DNA from: CAZPBN01 sp964584935
GTDB lineage: Bacteria; Acidobacteriota; Aminicenantia; Aminicenantales; Aminicenantaceae
Assembly (NCBI GenBank): GCA_964584935.1
Contig: CAZPBN010000006.1
Coordinates: 1 to 64,000, forward strand
Direction: 5' to 3'
DNA length: 64,000 nucleotides
Below, in pieces: positions 1 to 8,597 of the stretch. The position numbers were made by a program, and so were the translations under genes. Each line of letters starts with the position of its first letter. Within the stretch, counting starts at the first letter, position 1. The notes below the pieces were generated by a model that did no database searches, was not told where the DNA came from, and was given only the letters and a program-made list of their open reading frames with translations.

Positions 1-83
1 ACCTGATCCATTTCATTATTATTATCCTATAAAGAAAAAAATGGGGGAACTTCAATCAATCCGCCTATTGAATTTCAAATCAT

Positions 84-89
84 TATAAT
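84..89 (+). promoter_or_regulatory. Possible -10 box of the DUF1847 gene
   Basis: A perfect TATAAT lies 17 bases before the ATG at 107. I see no convincing -35 box at normal spacing, so this is tentative. If used, it gives a leader of about ten bases without a ribosome binding site. Confidence 0.35.
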
Positions 90-106
90 GTACTCTAACT
101 CTAACC

Positions 107-769
107 ATGGAAATTCCAAAATGTGCCTTATGTAAGACAAAACCTTGCACCAAAGGGATAACAGATGAGAATTTTCTTCCCAATTTCTGTCCAATTAAAA
201 ACCACAAACATTTAATTCCTGATATTATAGAAAAATATAAATCAAAAAATATTAATAATTTCTATATCAATTCAGTGCTCACTGAAAAAAAAGCCTACAA
301 CCTTTCCGCACTGAAAGAAGGAAAGACTATTCCAGCAAGCCCTAGAATCAAAGAAATCACGACATTTGCAGAAAGAATCAATGCGAAAAAGCTAGGGATA
401 GCTTTTTGCAGCGGACTGAGTGATGAAGCAGAAAGAGCTTCTATGATACTTGAAGGACATGGATTTCAAATTTGCTCTGCTGTTTGCACCTGTGGAGCAA
501 TTGATAAATCAGTTCTTAATATTCCTTCCCATTACAGGCTAAAAAAAGAAGATGATTTTGAAGCCGCGTGCAATCCACTTTTACAAGCTGAAGTATTAAA
601 TATTTCAGAAACAGATTTCAATATCATCGTCGGTCTCTGCATTGGACACGATATGCTTTTCACTCAAAATTCCAAAGCTCCTGTAACCACATTGATTGTC
701 AAAGACAGGTTCACAGGTCATAACCCGGTTATCAGTTTATACACGCAATATCACAAAAATATAAGATGA
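107..769 (+). CDS. DUF1847 family metal-binding protein
   Basis: The 220-residue protein starts with a cysteine cluster (Cys-x2-Cys-x4-Cys near residues 6-14, then another Cys near 28). It continues with a segment around residues 95-130 (GIAFCSGLSDEA, then CTCGA) that matches what I know of the DUF1847 family of putative metal-binding proteins. Function is unknown; metal binding is inferred from the cysteines. There is no signal peptide, so it is probably cytoplasmic. The ATG has no Shine-Dalgarno sequence; a TATAAT at 84-89 lies only 17 bases upstream, so the mRNA may be nearly leaderless. The gene stands alone. Confidence is good for the family and low for any role. Confidence 0.8.
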   Translation: MEIPKCALCKTKPCTKGITDENFLPNFCPIKNHKHLIPDIIEKYKSKNINNFYINSVLTEKKAYNLSALKEGKTIPASPRIKEITTFAERINAKKLGIAFCSGLSDEAERASMILEGHGFQICSAVCTCGAIDKSVLNIPSHYRLKKEDDFEAACNPLLQAEVLNISETDFNIIVGLCIGHDMLFTQNSKAPVTTLIVKDRFTGHNPVISLYTQYHKNIR

Positions 770-951
770 AAATTTTTATTCTATTTTTGACTCTTTTTAT
801 TGATTATTTTTCCTCAACTCATGTGGAAAATTCTGTGGAAAAACTATGAATTTTTTATATAAAAATATGACATTAAAAACAATAGACATTTTGCACATTA
901 TTTGGTCAGAGAAATGTCTCTGTTATATATTCAAATAAAAAGGAGCATCCC

Positions 952-1503
952 ATGAAAAAAATGCTACTCTTCCCATTTATGTTTTTTTTGACCTGCCTGT
1001 TAATCTTTCCCGTTCTGACCCAGGAGGATACGGTTAAAGAGGGAGAAATAGTCATTAAAAATATCATGCCTTTCACGTATGCTTGCATTCATATGAGAGG
1101 GCCGTATTCTGGAATTCAAAATGCAATAAGACAGCTTATGCTGGAATTCAACAATCAGAATATTGCCCCTGCGGGGGGGATGATCGGGATATATTTCAAT
1201 AATCCTAATATGGCTAATCAAGAAAGTCTTGAATGGGCCATCGGTTTCCCTATAAGACCTCAGGTTATGGTTCAGTCCCCGCTTGAAAAAAAACAATGGA
1301 TTTATACTACTGTCGCAGCAACCCTTCATGTCGGCAGTTATGAAAAAACAGCCGACACCTATATGAACATCTTCAGGTGGATGGATGAAAAAGGTTACAG
1401 GCATCAGGGATTAGTTCTTGAAAAATATCTTGATATGGATCCCTCCCGTGTCAGTCCATCGAAACTAAGGACAGAAATATGGATTCCTTTTGAGAAAAGA
1501 TAA
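952..1503 (+). CDS. Secreted GyrI-like effector-binding domain protein
   Basis: The first ~23 residues form a signal peptide (MKKMLLFPF, hydrophobic core, then LTQED). The remainder looks like a GyrI-like/SOUL small-molecule-binding domain: it opens with a VIKNIMPFTYACIHMRGPY strand, has GMIGIYFNN in the middle, and ends with a TEIWIPFEK strand typical of this fold. Such domains are usually fused to AraC-type regulators or stand alone in the cytoplasm, so an exported free-standing copy is somewhat unusual. The start is supported by an AAAAAGGAG sequence about six bases upstream. The neighbour is convergent, with a three-base gap. Ligand unknown. Confidence 0.7.
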   Translation: MKKMLLFPFMFFLTCLLIFPVLTQEDTVKEGEIVIKNIMPFTYACIHMRGPYSGIQNAIRQLMLEFNNQNIAPAGGMIGIYFNNPNMANQESLEWAIGFPIRPQVMVQSPLEKKQWIYTTVAATLHVGSYEKTADTYMNIFRWMDEKGYRHQGLVLEKYLDMDPSRVSPSKLRTEIWIPFEKR

Positions 1504-1506
1504 CCT

Positions 1507-2193
1507 TTATGAAAGATTACTTTCTTTTTTCCCTGAACAAGCTTTCACACAAATACCACATATATACTGTCCCACATATCCCTTTTTCCTGAATTCTTTC
1601 AATTTATCAAAACAAGCCCAATGGTCAAAATCCGCATTGTTTTCTTTTATGGCTTGAGCAGGGCATACAGAAAGACAATCCCGGCATGAACCGCAATCCT
1701 CTTCCAAAGGCTTATTCTTTTTAAGAGGCATATCGGTTAAAATGGAGACTAACCGAAATCGAGCTCCCAAAACCGGATTGACCAGAAGATTATTTCGACC
1801 GATCCACCCCAAGCCAGCCAGACGTCCGATTTTTTTGTGAGACAGGTGAGCTCTCTGATTTTCCCAGTCAACGGTTTGCGATGCAGCAATAGGTAAAGCC
1901 CGGTAACCACAGCCCTGAATAAAAGAAGATATAACAAAGGCACTCCTGTCCAGAAAGAAATTCGTCTGACGGTAATGATGAAAATATATCAAATCAGGCT
2001 TGTCTTCCAATCGATCCAATACAGAATCCAAAAGCTGCTTCCCCAGGGAAATGACAAATTCATAGCCGCCGAGTGTTTTTTGATCCATATTAAATTCACT
2101 TTTGATACCGGTTATGTCAGCCACTCCAAAAAGGGAAAGATCCTGTTCCATAGAGATCTTCTTTAGTTGTTTGTAACGGTCTTCTTTAGTCAC
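1507..2193 (-). CDS. QueG-like 4Fe-4S reductase-type protein
   Basis: This 228-residue protein resembles the C-terminal part of epoxyqueuosine reductase and related 4Fe-4S double-cluster proteins. It has a GRLAGLGWIGRN segment (about 122-133) followed by ferredoxin cysteines in CGSCRDCLSVCP (about 167-178) and a second cysteine set (CFDKL, then CGICVKAC). It is shorter than QueG (about 350 residues) and lacks QueG's HEAT-like C-terminus, so it is more likely a paralogue of unknown substrate than the tRNA-modifying enzyme. The start is GTG with only a weak purine-rich stretch upstream. It is convergent with the GyrI-like gene. Confidence 0.7.
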   Translation of the reverse strand: MTKEDRYKQLKKISMEQDLSLFGVADITGIKSEFNMDQKTLGGYEFVISLGKQLLDSVLDRLEDKPDLIYFHHYRQTNFFLDRSAFVISSFIQGCGYRALPIAASQTVDWENQRAHLSHKKIGRLAGLGWIGRNNLLVNPVLGARFRLVSILTDMPLKKNKPLEEDCGSCRDCLSVCPAQAIKENNADFDHWACFDKLKEFRKKGYVGQYICGICVKACSGKKESNLS

Positions 2194-2454
2194 ATTGATT
2201 TCTCTTCTTACTTTCCTTTCAAAAATTCATTTTAGACCCGGCATCAATTTGTGTCAAATTCTTATGACAGTCTGAAGTCAGAATTGAAAAACGGAAAGAA
2301 TAGGAACTGGATTGAACTGAAAGAATATATAGAAGGGGAAAAGAATCCACAGACTGATAAAGGCAAATGCTAGAAAACAATTGCAGGAGAAATCAAAAAT
2401 CGTTAAAATGTTTGGCTCGAGCATTTAAAACCCAAAGACACAAAGGAGTGACTT

Positions 2455-2862
2455 ATGGTCGAACAGACATTAGCCATCATAAAACCAGATGCTATTAAAA
2501 AAAAAGTAGCAGGAGAAATCATAAAACAAATTGAGAACCATGGATTTGATATCATACATTTAAAAATGCTTCATCTTTCAAAAAAAGATGCGGAAGGATT
2601 TTATGTTGTTCATAAAGACAAATCTTTTTACGACAGCCTGACAGATTTCATGTCATCAGGTAAAATAATTGTGATGGTTCTTGAAAGAGATAATGCCATA
2701 TCTCAATGGCGAACCATTATGGGAGAAACAGATCCTGCCAAAGCAAAACCTGGAACCATACGCCAGAAGTTCGGTTCCACAATTGAAAAAAACGCTACCC
2801 ATGGATCAGACAAGCCTGAAACCGCAGAATGGGAAATCAACTACTTTTTTAAAAATAAATAA
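2455..2862 (+). CDS. ndk: Nucleoside diphosphate kinase
   Basis: Ndk transfers the gamma phosphate from ATP to nucleoside diphosphates through a phosphohistidine. The sequence shows the start motif TLAIIKPDA (5-13) and the active-site block NATHGSD, with the phosphorylated histidine at residue 116. The length of 135 residues is normal for the bacterial cytosolic enzyme. The gene has a strong ribosome binding site (AAAGGAGTGA) just before the ATG. It appears to be a single-gene unit. Confidence 0.97.
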   Translation: MVEQTLAIIKPDAIKKKVAGEIIKQIENHGFDIIHLKMLHLSKKDAEGFYVVHKDKSFYDSLTDFMSSGKIIVMVLERDNAISQWRTIMGETDPAKAKPGTIRQKFGSTIEKNATHGSDKPETAEWEINYFFKNK

Positions 2863-2970
2863 TTCTGACGGAAGTCAATACAATTCGTTTATAAATTTCA
2901 GAAATTTTTCAGATTACTCTCCTTTCCATCGACTAATAAAATAGATAATAAAATGAGAAAGGAGAAATCT

Positions 2971-3264
2971 ATGCGTAAAAAAAACTCAATCAAAATTACC
3001 TCAATGGCAATCTGCTTTTGTTTTCTTATTTTTTCTTTTCCCGGAAAAGCAGCTGCTAAAAAAAACATTGAACATTTCAACGTAGAAGAATTACTGAAAG
3101 AACCTTTGATTGTCATATCATCTTTCATTTCTGGTTTTCCATTCAACAATATCTTCTTAGTGAAGATCATTTCAAAGAAAAATAATGAGAACAAAGAGCC
3201 CAAAGATATAGGAATTGGCACTCAAGACGGTTTGAATTCAGGTAGACCCAGTGGAGGGAATTAA
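2971..3264 (+). CDS. Small secreted protein of unknown function
   Basis: I chose the ATG at 2971 (97 residues) over an in-frame ATG at 2953 because GGAG at 2961-2964 is correctly spaced for it. The N-terminus is a clear signal peptide (basic start, hydrophobic ICFCFLIFSF core, PGKAAA-K cleavage-like site). The mature part is about 70 residues and ends in a glycine-rich NSGRPSGGN tail. No family is recognised. It lies directly upstream of the first TPR-CHAT gene in the same direction, separated by a possible terminator, so a functional link is only a guess. Confidence 0.65.
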   Translation: MRKKNSIKITSMAICFCFLIFSFPGKAAAKKNIEHFNVEELLKEPLIVISSFISGFPFNNIFLVKIISKKNNENKEPKDIGIGTQDGLNSGRPSGGN

Positions 3265-3335
3265 ATAGAACATTTGAAAACATTATCTTATATTAATCAA
3301 TAACCTATAAATTTAAAAAAGTGACCTTAATATTG

Positions 3336-3367
3336 AAAGGTTTGTTGTACCTTTAAGTCATTTTTTT
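3336..3367 (+). terminator. Weak intrinsic terminator
   Basis: AAAGGT (3336-3341) and ACCTTT (3349-3354) can form a six-pair stem around a seven-base loop. A run of seven T follows at 3361-3367 after a six-base gap. The stem is AT-rich and the gap is long, so termination would be inefficient at best. Confidence 0.35.
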
Positions 3368-3400
3368 GAATCAAATTCTAAATATCATCTCAAAAGGCGA

Positions 3401-3429
3401 TTGCAGTCTGTCTCGACTTCTGTCATAAT
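3401..3429 (+). promoter_or_regulatory. Sigma-70 type promoter of the first TPR-CHAT gene
   Basis: TTGCAG (3401-3406), a 17-base spacer and CATAAT (3424-3429) make a good housekeeping promoter. The -10 box ends 11 bases before the ATG at 3441, so transcription would start within about five bases of the start codon. No ribosome binding site is present, which fits leaderless translation. Confidence 0.6.
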
Positions 3430-3440
3430 TTTTTCTCAAA

Positions 3441-6400
3441 ATGTGCCTGTTCTATGAAAGAAATTTAAATTGTTTCAATAAATTTCCCATTTTTTTGATA
3501 TTATTTTTTATCACCACCTCTTCTTTTTTTTTATCAGCCCAAAATACAGATGAAATCCATTTAAAAGAATCAACAAATGAATACACCCGATTATTCAACA
3601 AAGCATTGGAACTTAAAAACCAGGGTGAATTCAGGGATTCCATTGCTCTTTTTATCAAAGCATTAGAGCTTTCAAAAGAAAACGCTGATAGAAAAAGAGA
3701 ATGCCGGACATGCCTGGAACTCGGAATTCTATACTGGAATACAGGAGATCTCAAAAAATCCTCTGATTTTCATACCCGCTCCCTTGAGCTCTCTAACAGC
3801 CTTTCTCTTGAAAAAGAAAAGAAAATAAACCAGAAAGCTCTTAAAATCATTGCACTTCTGGAAGAGGGAATCAAACACCGCCAGAAAGGAGAAATCCAGG
3901 CATGCACCAATAGTATACAGGAAGCCATTAAACTCTCGCGGGCAATAAAGAGCAGAGAGCACGAGCTCAAATGCCTTCGCCGTTTGAGTTTGAGTTACTG
4001 GAAACTGAATAACATTGAAAAATTTTATTCTTTGAACACTCAAGCACTTGAAATCGCAAGGAAAATCAACCATATAAAAGAGGAAAGCAAATGTCTTAAC
4101 AATATAGGTCTCTGTTATTGGAAATTCAATAATTATTCCAAAGCGCTTCATTCCTATGAAAAAGCTCTTGCCATTGCCAGACATTTGGGAAACAAAGAAG
4201 ACCAATCAGCCTGTCTGAATAACATCGGCATCATATATGAAAACACAGGACATTATGAAAAATCACTATACTATCTTAAAAAAGCCCTCAAAATTGACCG
4301 GGAACTCTCCAATGATGTTTTTATATCCATGGACTTGAATAATATCGGAGAAACCTTAAGAAGCAATGGACTCGCCACAGGAAAACGGGCAGACCTCATA
4401 GAAGCACTGGGCTATTTTAAAGAATGCCTTGAGCTGACCCAAAAAACAGGTGATAAAAAAACAGAAGCCCAGGTTCTTCATAATCTGGGAACAGTGCATT
4501 CCGACCTTGAAAACTATCTCAAAGCTTTGGATTATTTCCGTTCCGCTCTCAATATCGCTGAACAAATCCAGGATTTTGAAGCCATTGCCATGATTTTAAA
4601 CAACACTGGAATAACCCATTATAAAATGGGGAACTATAAAAAATCCACCCAGTATTACCAGAGAGCAATTGACACCGCTTTAAAAATCAGTGGAGAGAAC
4701 ATCCTTTGGGAATCCTGGCTGGAAAGCGCAAAATCATTTGAAAAACAGAAAAAAATTAAAAAGGCTTTCAAAAATTACGAATATTCAATTTCTGTGATTG
4801 AAAATATAAGGGCAAAAATAAAACTGGAAGAACTCAAAGCGACTTACCTGGGGACTTATAAAAGAATAGAAGCTTATCACCGGCTTATAAATCTGATTAT
4901 AAACCACCAATGGTTAACAGCAGAAAAAGACTACAAATCCTTAGCCTTCGATTATATGGAAAGGTCAAAAGCCAGAGCTTTTCTCGACAGTCTTGAAATA
5001 TCCCGAATCAATATAGCTAACACTCTTCCTGAAAAAACAAAAAATGAAGAAAAGGCATTGATGAAGGAAATTTCCTATCTTTATACGAAACTCCTCAAAT
5101 CTGAATTCTCTGAAGGCAGCGCCAATGAAATCCACGAAAAATTGAAAAGAATTGAACACAAACTCGATTCTCTGAAAAGAGAAATGCGCACAAAAAATCC
5201 CTCTTATATCAATCTCAAATATCCTGAAATCATATCCTCCAAAGAGGCTCAGAAAAAACTGCTTCATTCTGGTGATGCGGTTTTTGAATACTGCATAGGA
5301 AAAGAGAGTTCCTATCTTTTTGTGCTCACAAAAAACAACCTGGAGATATTCAATCTTCCCAAAAAACAAAGAATCCAGAAACAGGTTTCCCAATATTTAA
5401 AAGATATCACTGATAGGGAAAATAATAATTTTGAAGAGGGATACAAATTATTTCAAGTTCTTATCAAACCGGGATTGAAAAGAAATATGAAGAATCTGAT
5501 AATCATTCCGGATGATATTCTTCATTTTCTTCCTTTTGAGACACTTTTAGAAAAACAAAACAGCAGAGAATGGCTGATAAACCATTATGCTATTTATTAC
5601 AGTCCCTCTCTCTCTTTGCTCAATGAAATCATAAATCGAAACACATTAAAGAAAAAAAATCCCAAAAAAGATATTCTGGCAATAGGGGATCCCTATATCG
5701 ATATTCCTGCAAATCAAGAAAAAAAAGAAAGTTCTTTTTCTTTTCCTTATGATTTCAATTTCTTCCCATTGAAATACAGTAACGCTGAAATCAATAAAAT
5801 AAGCTCGCTGTTCGATAGTTCAAAAAAGTCAATATTCCTGGGGGAAAAAGCCACCGAGGAGACTTTCAAAAAACAAGATCTTTCAGAGTATAAAATAATT
5901 CATTTTGCCACCCACAGTCTTATCGATGAAAAACAACCGGCTCGATCCTCTATTGTTCTTTCGCTGGATGATAATCCTGAAGAAGACGGTCTCCTTCAGA
6001 TGCGAGAAATCTTTAATCTTAAACTGAACTCCAGACTTGTTACTCTATCCTCATGCCAGACAGGCATGGGAAAATTCATAACAGGAGAAGGCATAGAAAG
6101 TTTGAACAGGGCATTTTTTTATGCAGGAGCAAGTTCTGTCATCATTTCTTTATGGTCAGTTAATGACCAGGCCAGTTCTCTGCTTATGGAACAATTCTAT
6201 TCCCATCTGTGTTCATCTCATTCCCCGGCAGAATCTATCCGCAAAGCAAAAAAATCCATGATCAAATCAGAAACTTTCTCCCATCCTTTCTACTGGGCAG
6301 CTTTTATAGTCACAGGAGATTCTGATAAAAACATCATCCCTCAAAGCAAAACAAAATTCCTTCTTCTTGCTCTAATCCTTATAGCGGCAACGACTCTTTC

Positions 6401-6443
6401 TATATTTATTATAAACAAATCAAAAAAAATTCGTTCCAGTTAA
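3441..6443 (+). CDS. Membrane-anchored TPR-CHAT (caspase-like) protein 1
   Basis: This 1000-residue protein has a signal peptide (residues 1-34, ending FFLSAQ), then about ten tetratricopeptide repeats (roughly 45-460, with repeated LNNIG and YEKALAIAR signatures). A helical linker (460-580) leads to a C-terminal CHAT domain (about 610-960). The catalytic dyad is visible: His825 in HFATHS and Cys872 in SSCQTG, followed by FFYAGASSVIISLW and HPFYWAAF. A hydrophobic segment at about 973-992 then anchors the C-terminus. If the signal peptide is used, the TPR and protease domains lie outside the cytoplasm. CHAT domains are clan CD peptidases related to caspases and separase. It has a close paralogue at 9442-12363. 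The 3' end is two bases from a convergent glycosyltransferase gene. Confidence 0.93.
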   Translation: MCLFYERNLNCFNKFPIFLILFFITTSSFFLSAQNTDEIHLKESTNEYTRLFNKALELKNQGEFRDSIALFIKALELSKENADRKRECRTCLELGILYWNTGDLKKSSDFHTRSLELSNSLSLEKEKKINQKALKIIALLEEGIKHRQKGEIQACTNSIQEAIKLSRAIKSREHELKCLRRLSLSYWKLNNIEKFYSLNTQALEIARKINHIKEESKCLNNIGLCYWKFNNYSKALHSYEKALAIARHLGNKEDQSACLNNIGIIYENTGHYEKSLYYLKKALKIDRELSNDVFISMDLNNIGETLRSNGLATGKRADLIEALGYFKECLELTQKTGDKKTEAQVLHNLGTVHSDLENYLKALDYFRSALNIAEQIQDFEAIAMILNNTGITHYKMGNYKKSTQYYQRAIDTALKISGENILWESWLESAKSFEKQKKIKKAFKNYEYSISVIENIRAKIKLEELKATYLGTYKRIEAYHRLINLIINHQWLTAEKDYKSLAFDYMERSKARAFLDSLEISRINIANTLPEKTKNEEKALMKEISYLYTKLLKSEFSEGSANEIHEKLKRIEHKLDSLKREMRTKNPSYINLKYPEIISSKEAQKKLLHSGDAVFEYCIGKESSYLFVLTKNNLEIFNLPKKQRIQKQVSQYLKDITDRENNNFEEGYKLFQVLIKPGLKRNMKNLIIIPDDILHFLPFETLLEKQNSREWLINHYAIYYSPSLSLLNEIINRNTLKKKNPKKDILAIGDPYIDIPANQEKKESSFSFPYDFNFFPLKYSNAEINKISSLFDSSKKSIFLGEKATEETFKKQDLSEYKIIHFATHSLIDEKQPARSSIVLSLDDNPEEDGLLQMREIFNLKLNSRLVTLSSCQTGMGKFITGEGIESLNRAFFYAGASSVIISLWSVNDQASSLLMEQFYSHLCSSHSPAESIRKAKKSMIKSETFSHPFYWAAFIVTGDSDKNIIPQSKTKFLLLALILIAATTLSIFIINKSKKIRSS

Positions 6444-6445
6444 GC

Positions 6446-7846
6446 TTAATCCGTGTGTGTGTATCGAGTCATCCAGGACTTGTTCCTCATGGTCAGAGCC
6501 GCGTAGGGAACAATCCACCACAAACAAAAAGCTGTGATCATGGCATAGGGTATTCCATAAAGGAAGGTAAGACTTTTGTTCGCTTTGAGATAATAGAGAG
6601 AAAGGAAAAAAGCAGCAACCACAACAAAGGCAATATGACGGAGTATGAAAGCCGGATTAATAATAAAGGAATAGAGTATCAATCCCAGGGACACAATGTG
6701 AAAAGGATGTAGAAAATTAAGAAATATGAAATCGAATACAGGCAATGTCCTGTTTTTGTTTCTATACCTTTTAAACATAAATCGGGCAAAAAGAATGGAT
6801 TCCCTTATATAGCTTCTCGTCCAGCGCAAATACATTCGGTTCATTTGTCCAAGAGTGGAAGGAACCCGGGTGAAAACAATGGCATTAGATTGAAATCTCG
6901 TTCTGTATCCTTTTTTTAAAACCTGGGTGGTGAGTGCTCTGTCTTCTCCGTAAGTACAGTAGGTATTTAAAAATTGTTGATTCACCCACTCATAAATGAA
7001 TTCTTTCAATATAGATTTCCTATAAGCTGTCAAAGCTCCGGGACAGCAAAAAACAGTTCCATAGACACTTTGATAAGCCCGTCCAAAATTAAAGGATATG
7101 GAATAACGGATGGAAAGCATTCGAGTCAAAAAGTTCTGTTTTTCATTCAAAACTTCGACTCTCCCCGCTACAGCTCCTGTCTTTGGATCCTTTATTATGG
7201 GAAGTATGAGATTTTTCACCGCATTTTTTTCGATTTGACTGTCTGTATCAACAGTAATAACAACACTCCCATTTGATTTTTTAAGACCGCTATAAAGAGC
7301 TTTTCTCTTTCCAAGATTCCTCTTAAAGTTGATAATTTTCAATCGGTCTTTATATTTTCGTTTGGCTCTTTTCATACAGAAATAAGTATTGTCCGTCGAA
7401 CCGTCATTAATGCACACCACTTCCAGTTTTTTCTCTGGATAACTGCTTTGGAAAATTGAATCGATCGACTTTTCAACAAGATCTTCCTCATTCAAAGCAG
7501 GCATAATCACTGTCACAAAAGGCCATTTTATTTTTTCTCTGGGCTTTAAAGAAAAAGGCTTATAATGAAACCATAAAAATGTCCGGAAGAGAAGTCCGGT
7601 TATCACAAAAATGGCAGAAAACAGAAGGGGATATGTGGTGAGTTTCAGAAATAAATTACTCTGAAGGAATTCTGACCATAAGTGAAAAATTCTGAATTTG
7701 AAGGCAATATACATTATGAGAGTACTTGAAACAATAATGAGAACAATGAGGATGGGATCAATTTTTTCTCTAATAGAAGGAACATTAAAAAGAGAACTGC
7801 TTGTTTGCGATTTTAATTCAACTTTGTTTAAAGTTTTTTCCCACAT
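6446..7846 (-). CDS. Family 2 membrane glycosyltransferase, hyaluronan/chitin synthase-like
   Basis: The 466-residue protein has two N-terminal membrane segments (about 32-50 and 68-92) and a GT-A catalytic domain with nucleotide-binding CINDGSTDNT (about 144-153), the DTDSQ metal motif, GEDRALT, and an RMYLRWTRSYIRES block equivalent to the QxxRW motif of processive synthases. Several C-terminal membrane helices follow. This order matches class I hyaluronan, NodC and chitin synthases, which polymerise and export a polysaccharide. The sugar cannot be read from the sequence. It has a good ribosome binding site (AGGAGT). It lies inside the CHAT/sigma block, convergent with CHAT protein 1. Confidence 0.88.
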   Translation of the reverse strand: MWEKTLNKVELKSQTSSSLFNVPSIREKIDPILIVLIIVSSTLIMYIAFKFRIFHLWSEFLQSNLFLKLTTYPLLFSAIFVITGLLFRTFLWFHYKPFSLKPREKIKWPFVTVIMPALNEEDLVEKSIDSIFQSSYPEKKLEVVCINDGSTDNTYFCMKRAKRKYKDRLKIINFKRNLGKRKALYSGLKKSNGSVVITVDTDSQIEKNAVKNLILPIIKDPKTGAVAGRVEVLNEKQNFLTRMLSIRYSISFNFGRAYQSVYGTVFCCPGALTAYRKSILKEFIYEWVNQQFLNTYCTYGEDRALTTQVLKKGYRTRFQSNAIVFTRVPSTLGQMNRMYLRWTRSYIRESILFARFMFKRYRNKNRTLPVFDFIFLNFLHPFHIVSLGLILYSFIINPAFILRHIAFVVVAAFFLSLYYLKANKSLTFLYGIPYAMITAFCLWWIVPYAALTMRNKSWMTRYTHTD

Positions 7847-8015
7847 TTATACTCCTGTCTCAATAAAAGAAAATTTATCCTGCCTTCTCCTTATCGCTGT
7901 GAAATACTAATAGATATTGAAAAGTAAGTCAAGCCTGAAAATTATTTAAGTAGTTAAATATGAGAAAATAGCACCCAAAAATCAATCTATTATAGTGACT
8001 ATTGAACAGGCTGTA

Positions 8016-8043
8016 TTGACGATTATAAAGTCAATGGTATAAT
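8016..8043 (+). promoter_or_regulatory. Strong sigma-70 promoter of the sigma-factor gene
   Basis: TTGACG (8016-8021), a 16-base spacer and a perfect TATAAT (8038-8043) form a near-consensus promoter. The ATG at 8055 follows 11 bases later, with no Shine-Dalgarno sequence between, so the transcript should be leaderless or nearly so. Confidence 0.7.
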
Positions 8044-8054
8044 TCCCGTCTCAA

Positions 8055-8597
8055 ATGGAAAGAAAAGAAGAAAAAATAAAAGAATTCGAAAACATTCTAT
8101 ACAGATTCACCTGTTTCATGAACAATCACATTCAAAAATTCAATGTGCAAAAAAACGGACTAGATCCCGATGACATTTTCCAAGAAGTGAAGATAAAAAT
8201 TTGGAAACTGATAAAAAATGGGAAAAAAATAAATAATTACCCATCCTATATAAAGAAAATCATTTATTCCTCTGTGATAGACCAGCTCAGGAAAACAAAA
8301 AGAGAAGAAATCATATTCACCAAGGAAAAACAAAAACAAATATCCGAACAAAGGAGAAATTATTTAGATGATATTTCCTTAACAATCCACATGGAAAAAA
8401 AAATTAACAAATCAGTTAATTCATTAATCGAATCCCGGAGAAAGGTTGTGAAACTATTTTTGTTGAACATGACAATCGATGAAATATCCACATTCCTGCA
8501 TTGGAGCAAAGACAAGACAAGGAATCTTTTGTATCGAGGCCTCTCTGATTTGAAAAAAATCTTAAAAAAAGAAGGAATTGAATATGAAAATAAATAA
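8055..8597 (+). CDS. ECF-type RNA polymerase sigma factor
   Basis: The 180-residue protein has sigma-70 region 2 (about 15-75, with DPDDIFQEVKIKIWK and SYIKKIIYSSVIDQLRK) and a region 4 helix-turn-helix (about 120-175, MTIDEISTFLHWSKDKTRNLLYRG). Regions 1 and 3 are missing, as in extracytoplasmic-function sigma factors. The gene overlaps the downstream anti-sigma gene by 14 bases, so the two are translationally coupled. It stands between two TPR-CHAT genes. The target promoters are unknown. The promoter in front looks like a housekeeping one rather than an autoregulated ECF promoter. Confidence 0.92.
   Translation: MERKEEKIKEFENILYRFTCFMNNHIQKFNVQKNGLDPDDIFQEVKIKIWKLIKNGKKINNYPSYIKKIIYSSVIDQLRKTKREEIIFTKEKQKQISEQRRNYLDDISLTIHMEKKINKSVNSLIESRRKVVKLFLLNMTIDEISTFLHWSKDKTRNLLYRGLSDLKKILKKEGIEYENK

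Noticed and set aside
1..40. Possible start of a leftward gene at the left edge (ATG at 17-15 or 11-9 on the minus strand)
   Set aside because: Only three to six codons lie inside the window, so no protein evidence can be judged.
820..850. Two TGTGGAAAA sequences resembling DnaA boxes
   Set aside because: Each differs from the DnaA box, only two copies occur, and no origin-type genes or AT-rich unwinding arrangement surround them.
2251..2373. Short rightward open frame of about 40 codons between the QueG-like gene and ndk
   Set aside because: It has no ribosome binding site, no recognisable motif and only a GTG start; likely chance.
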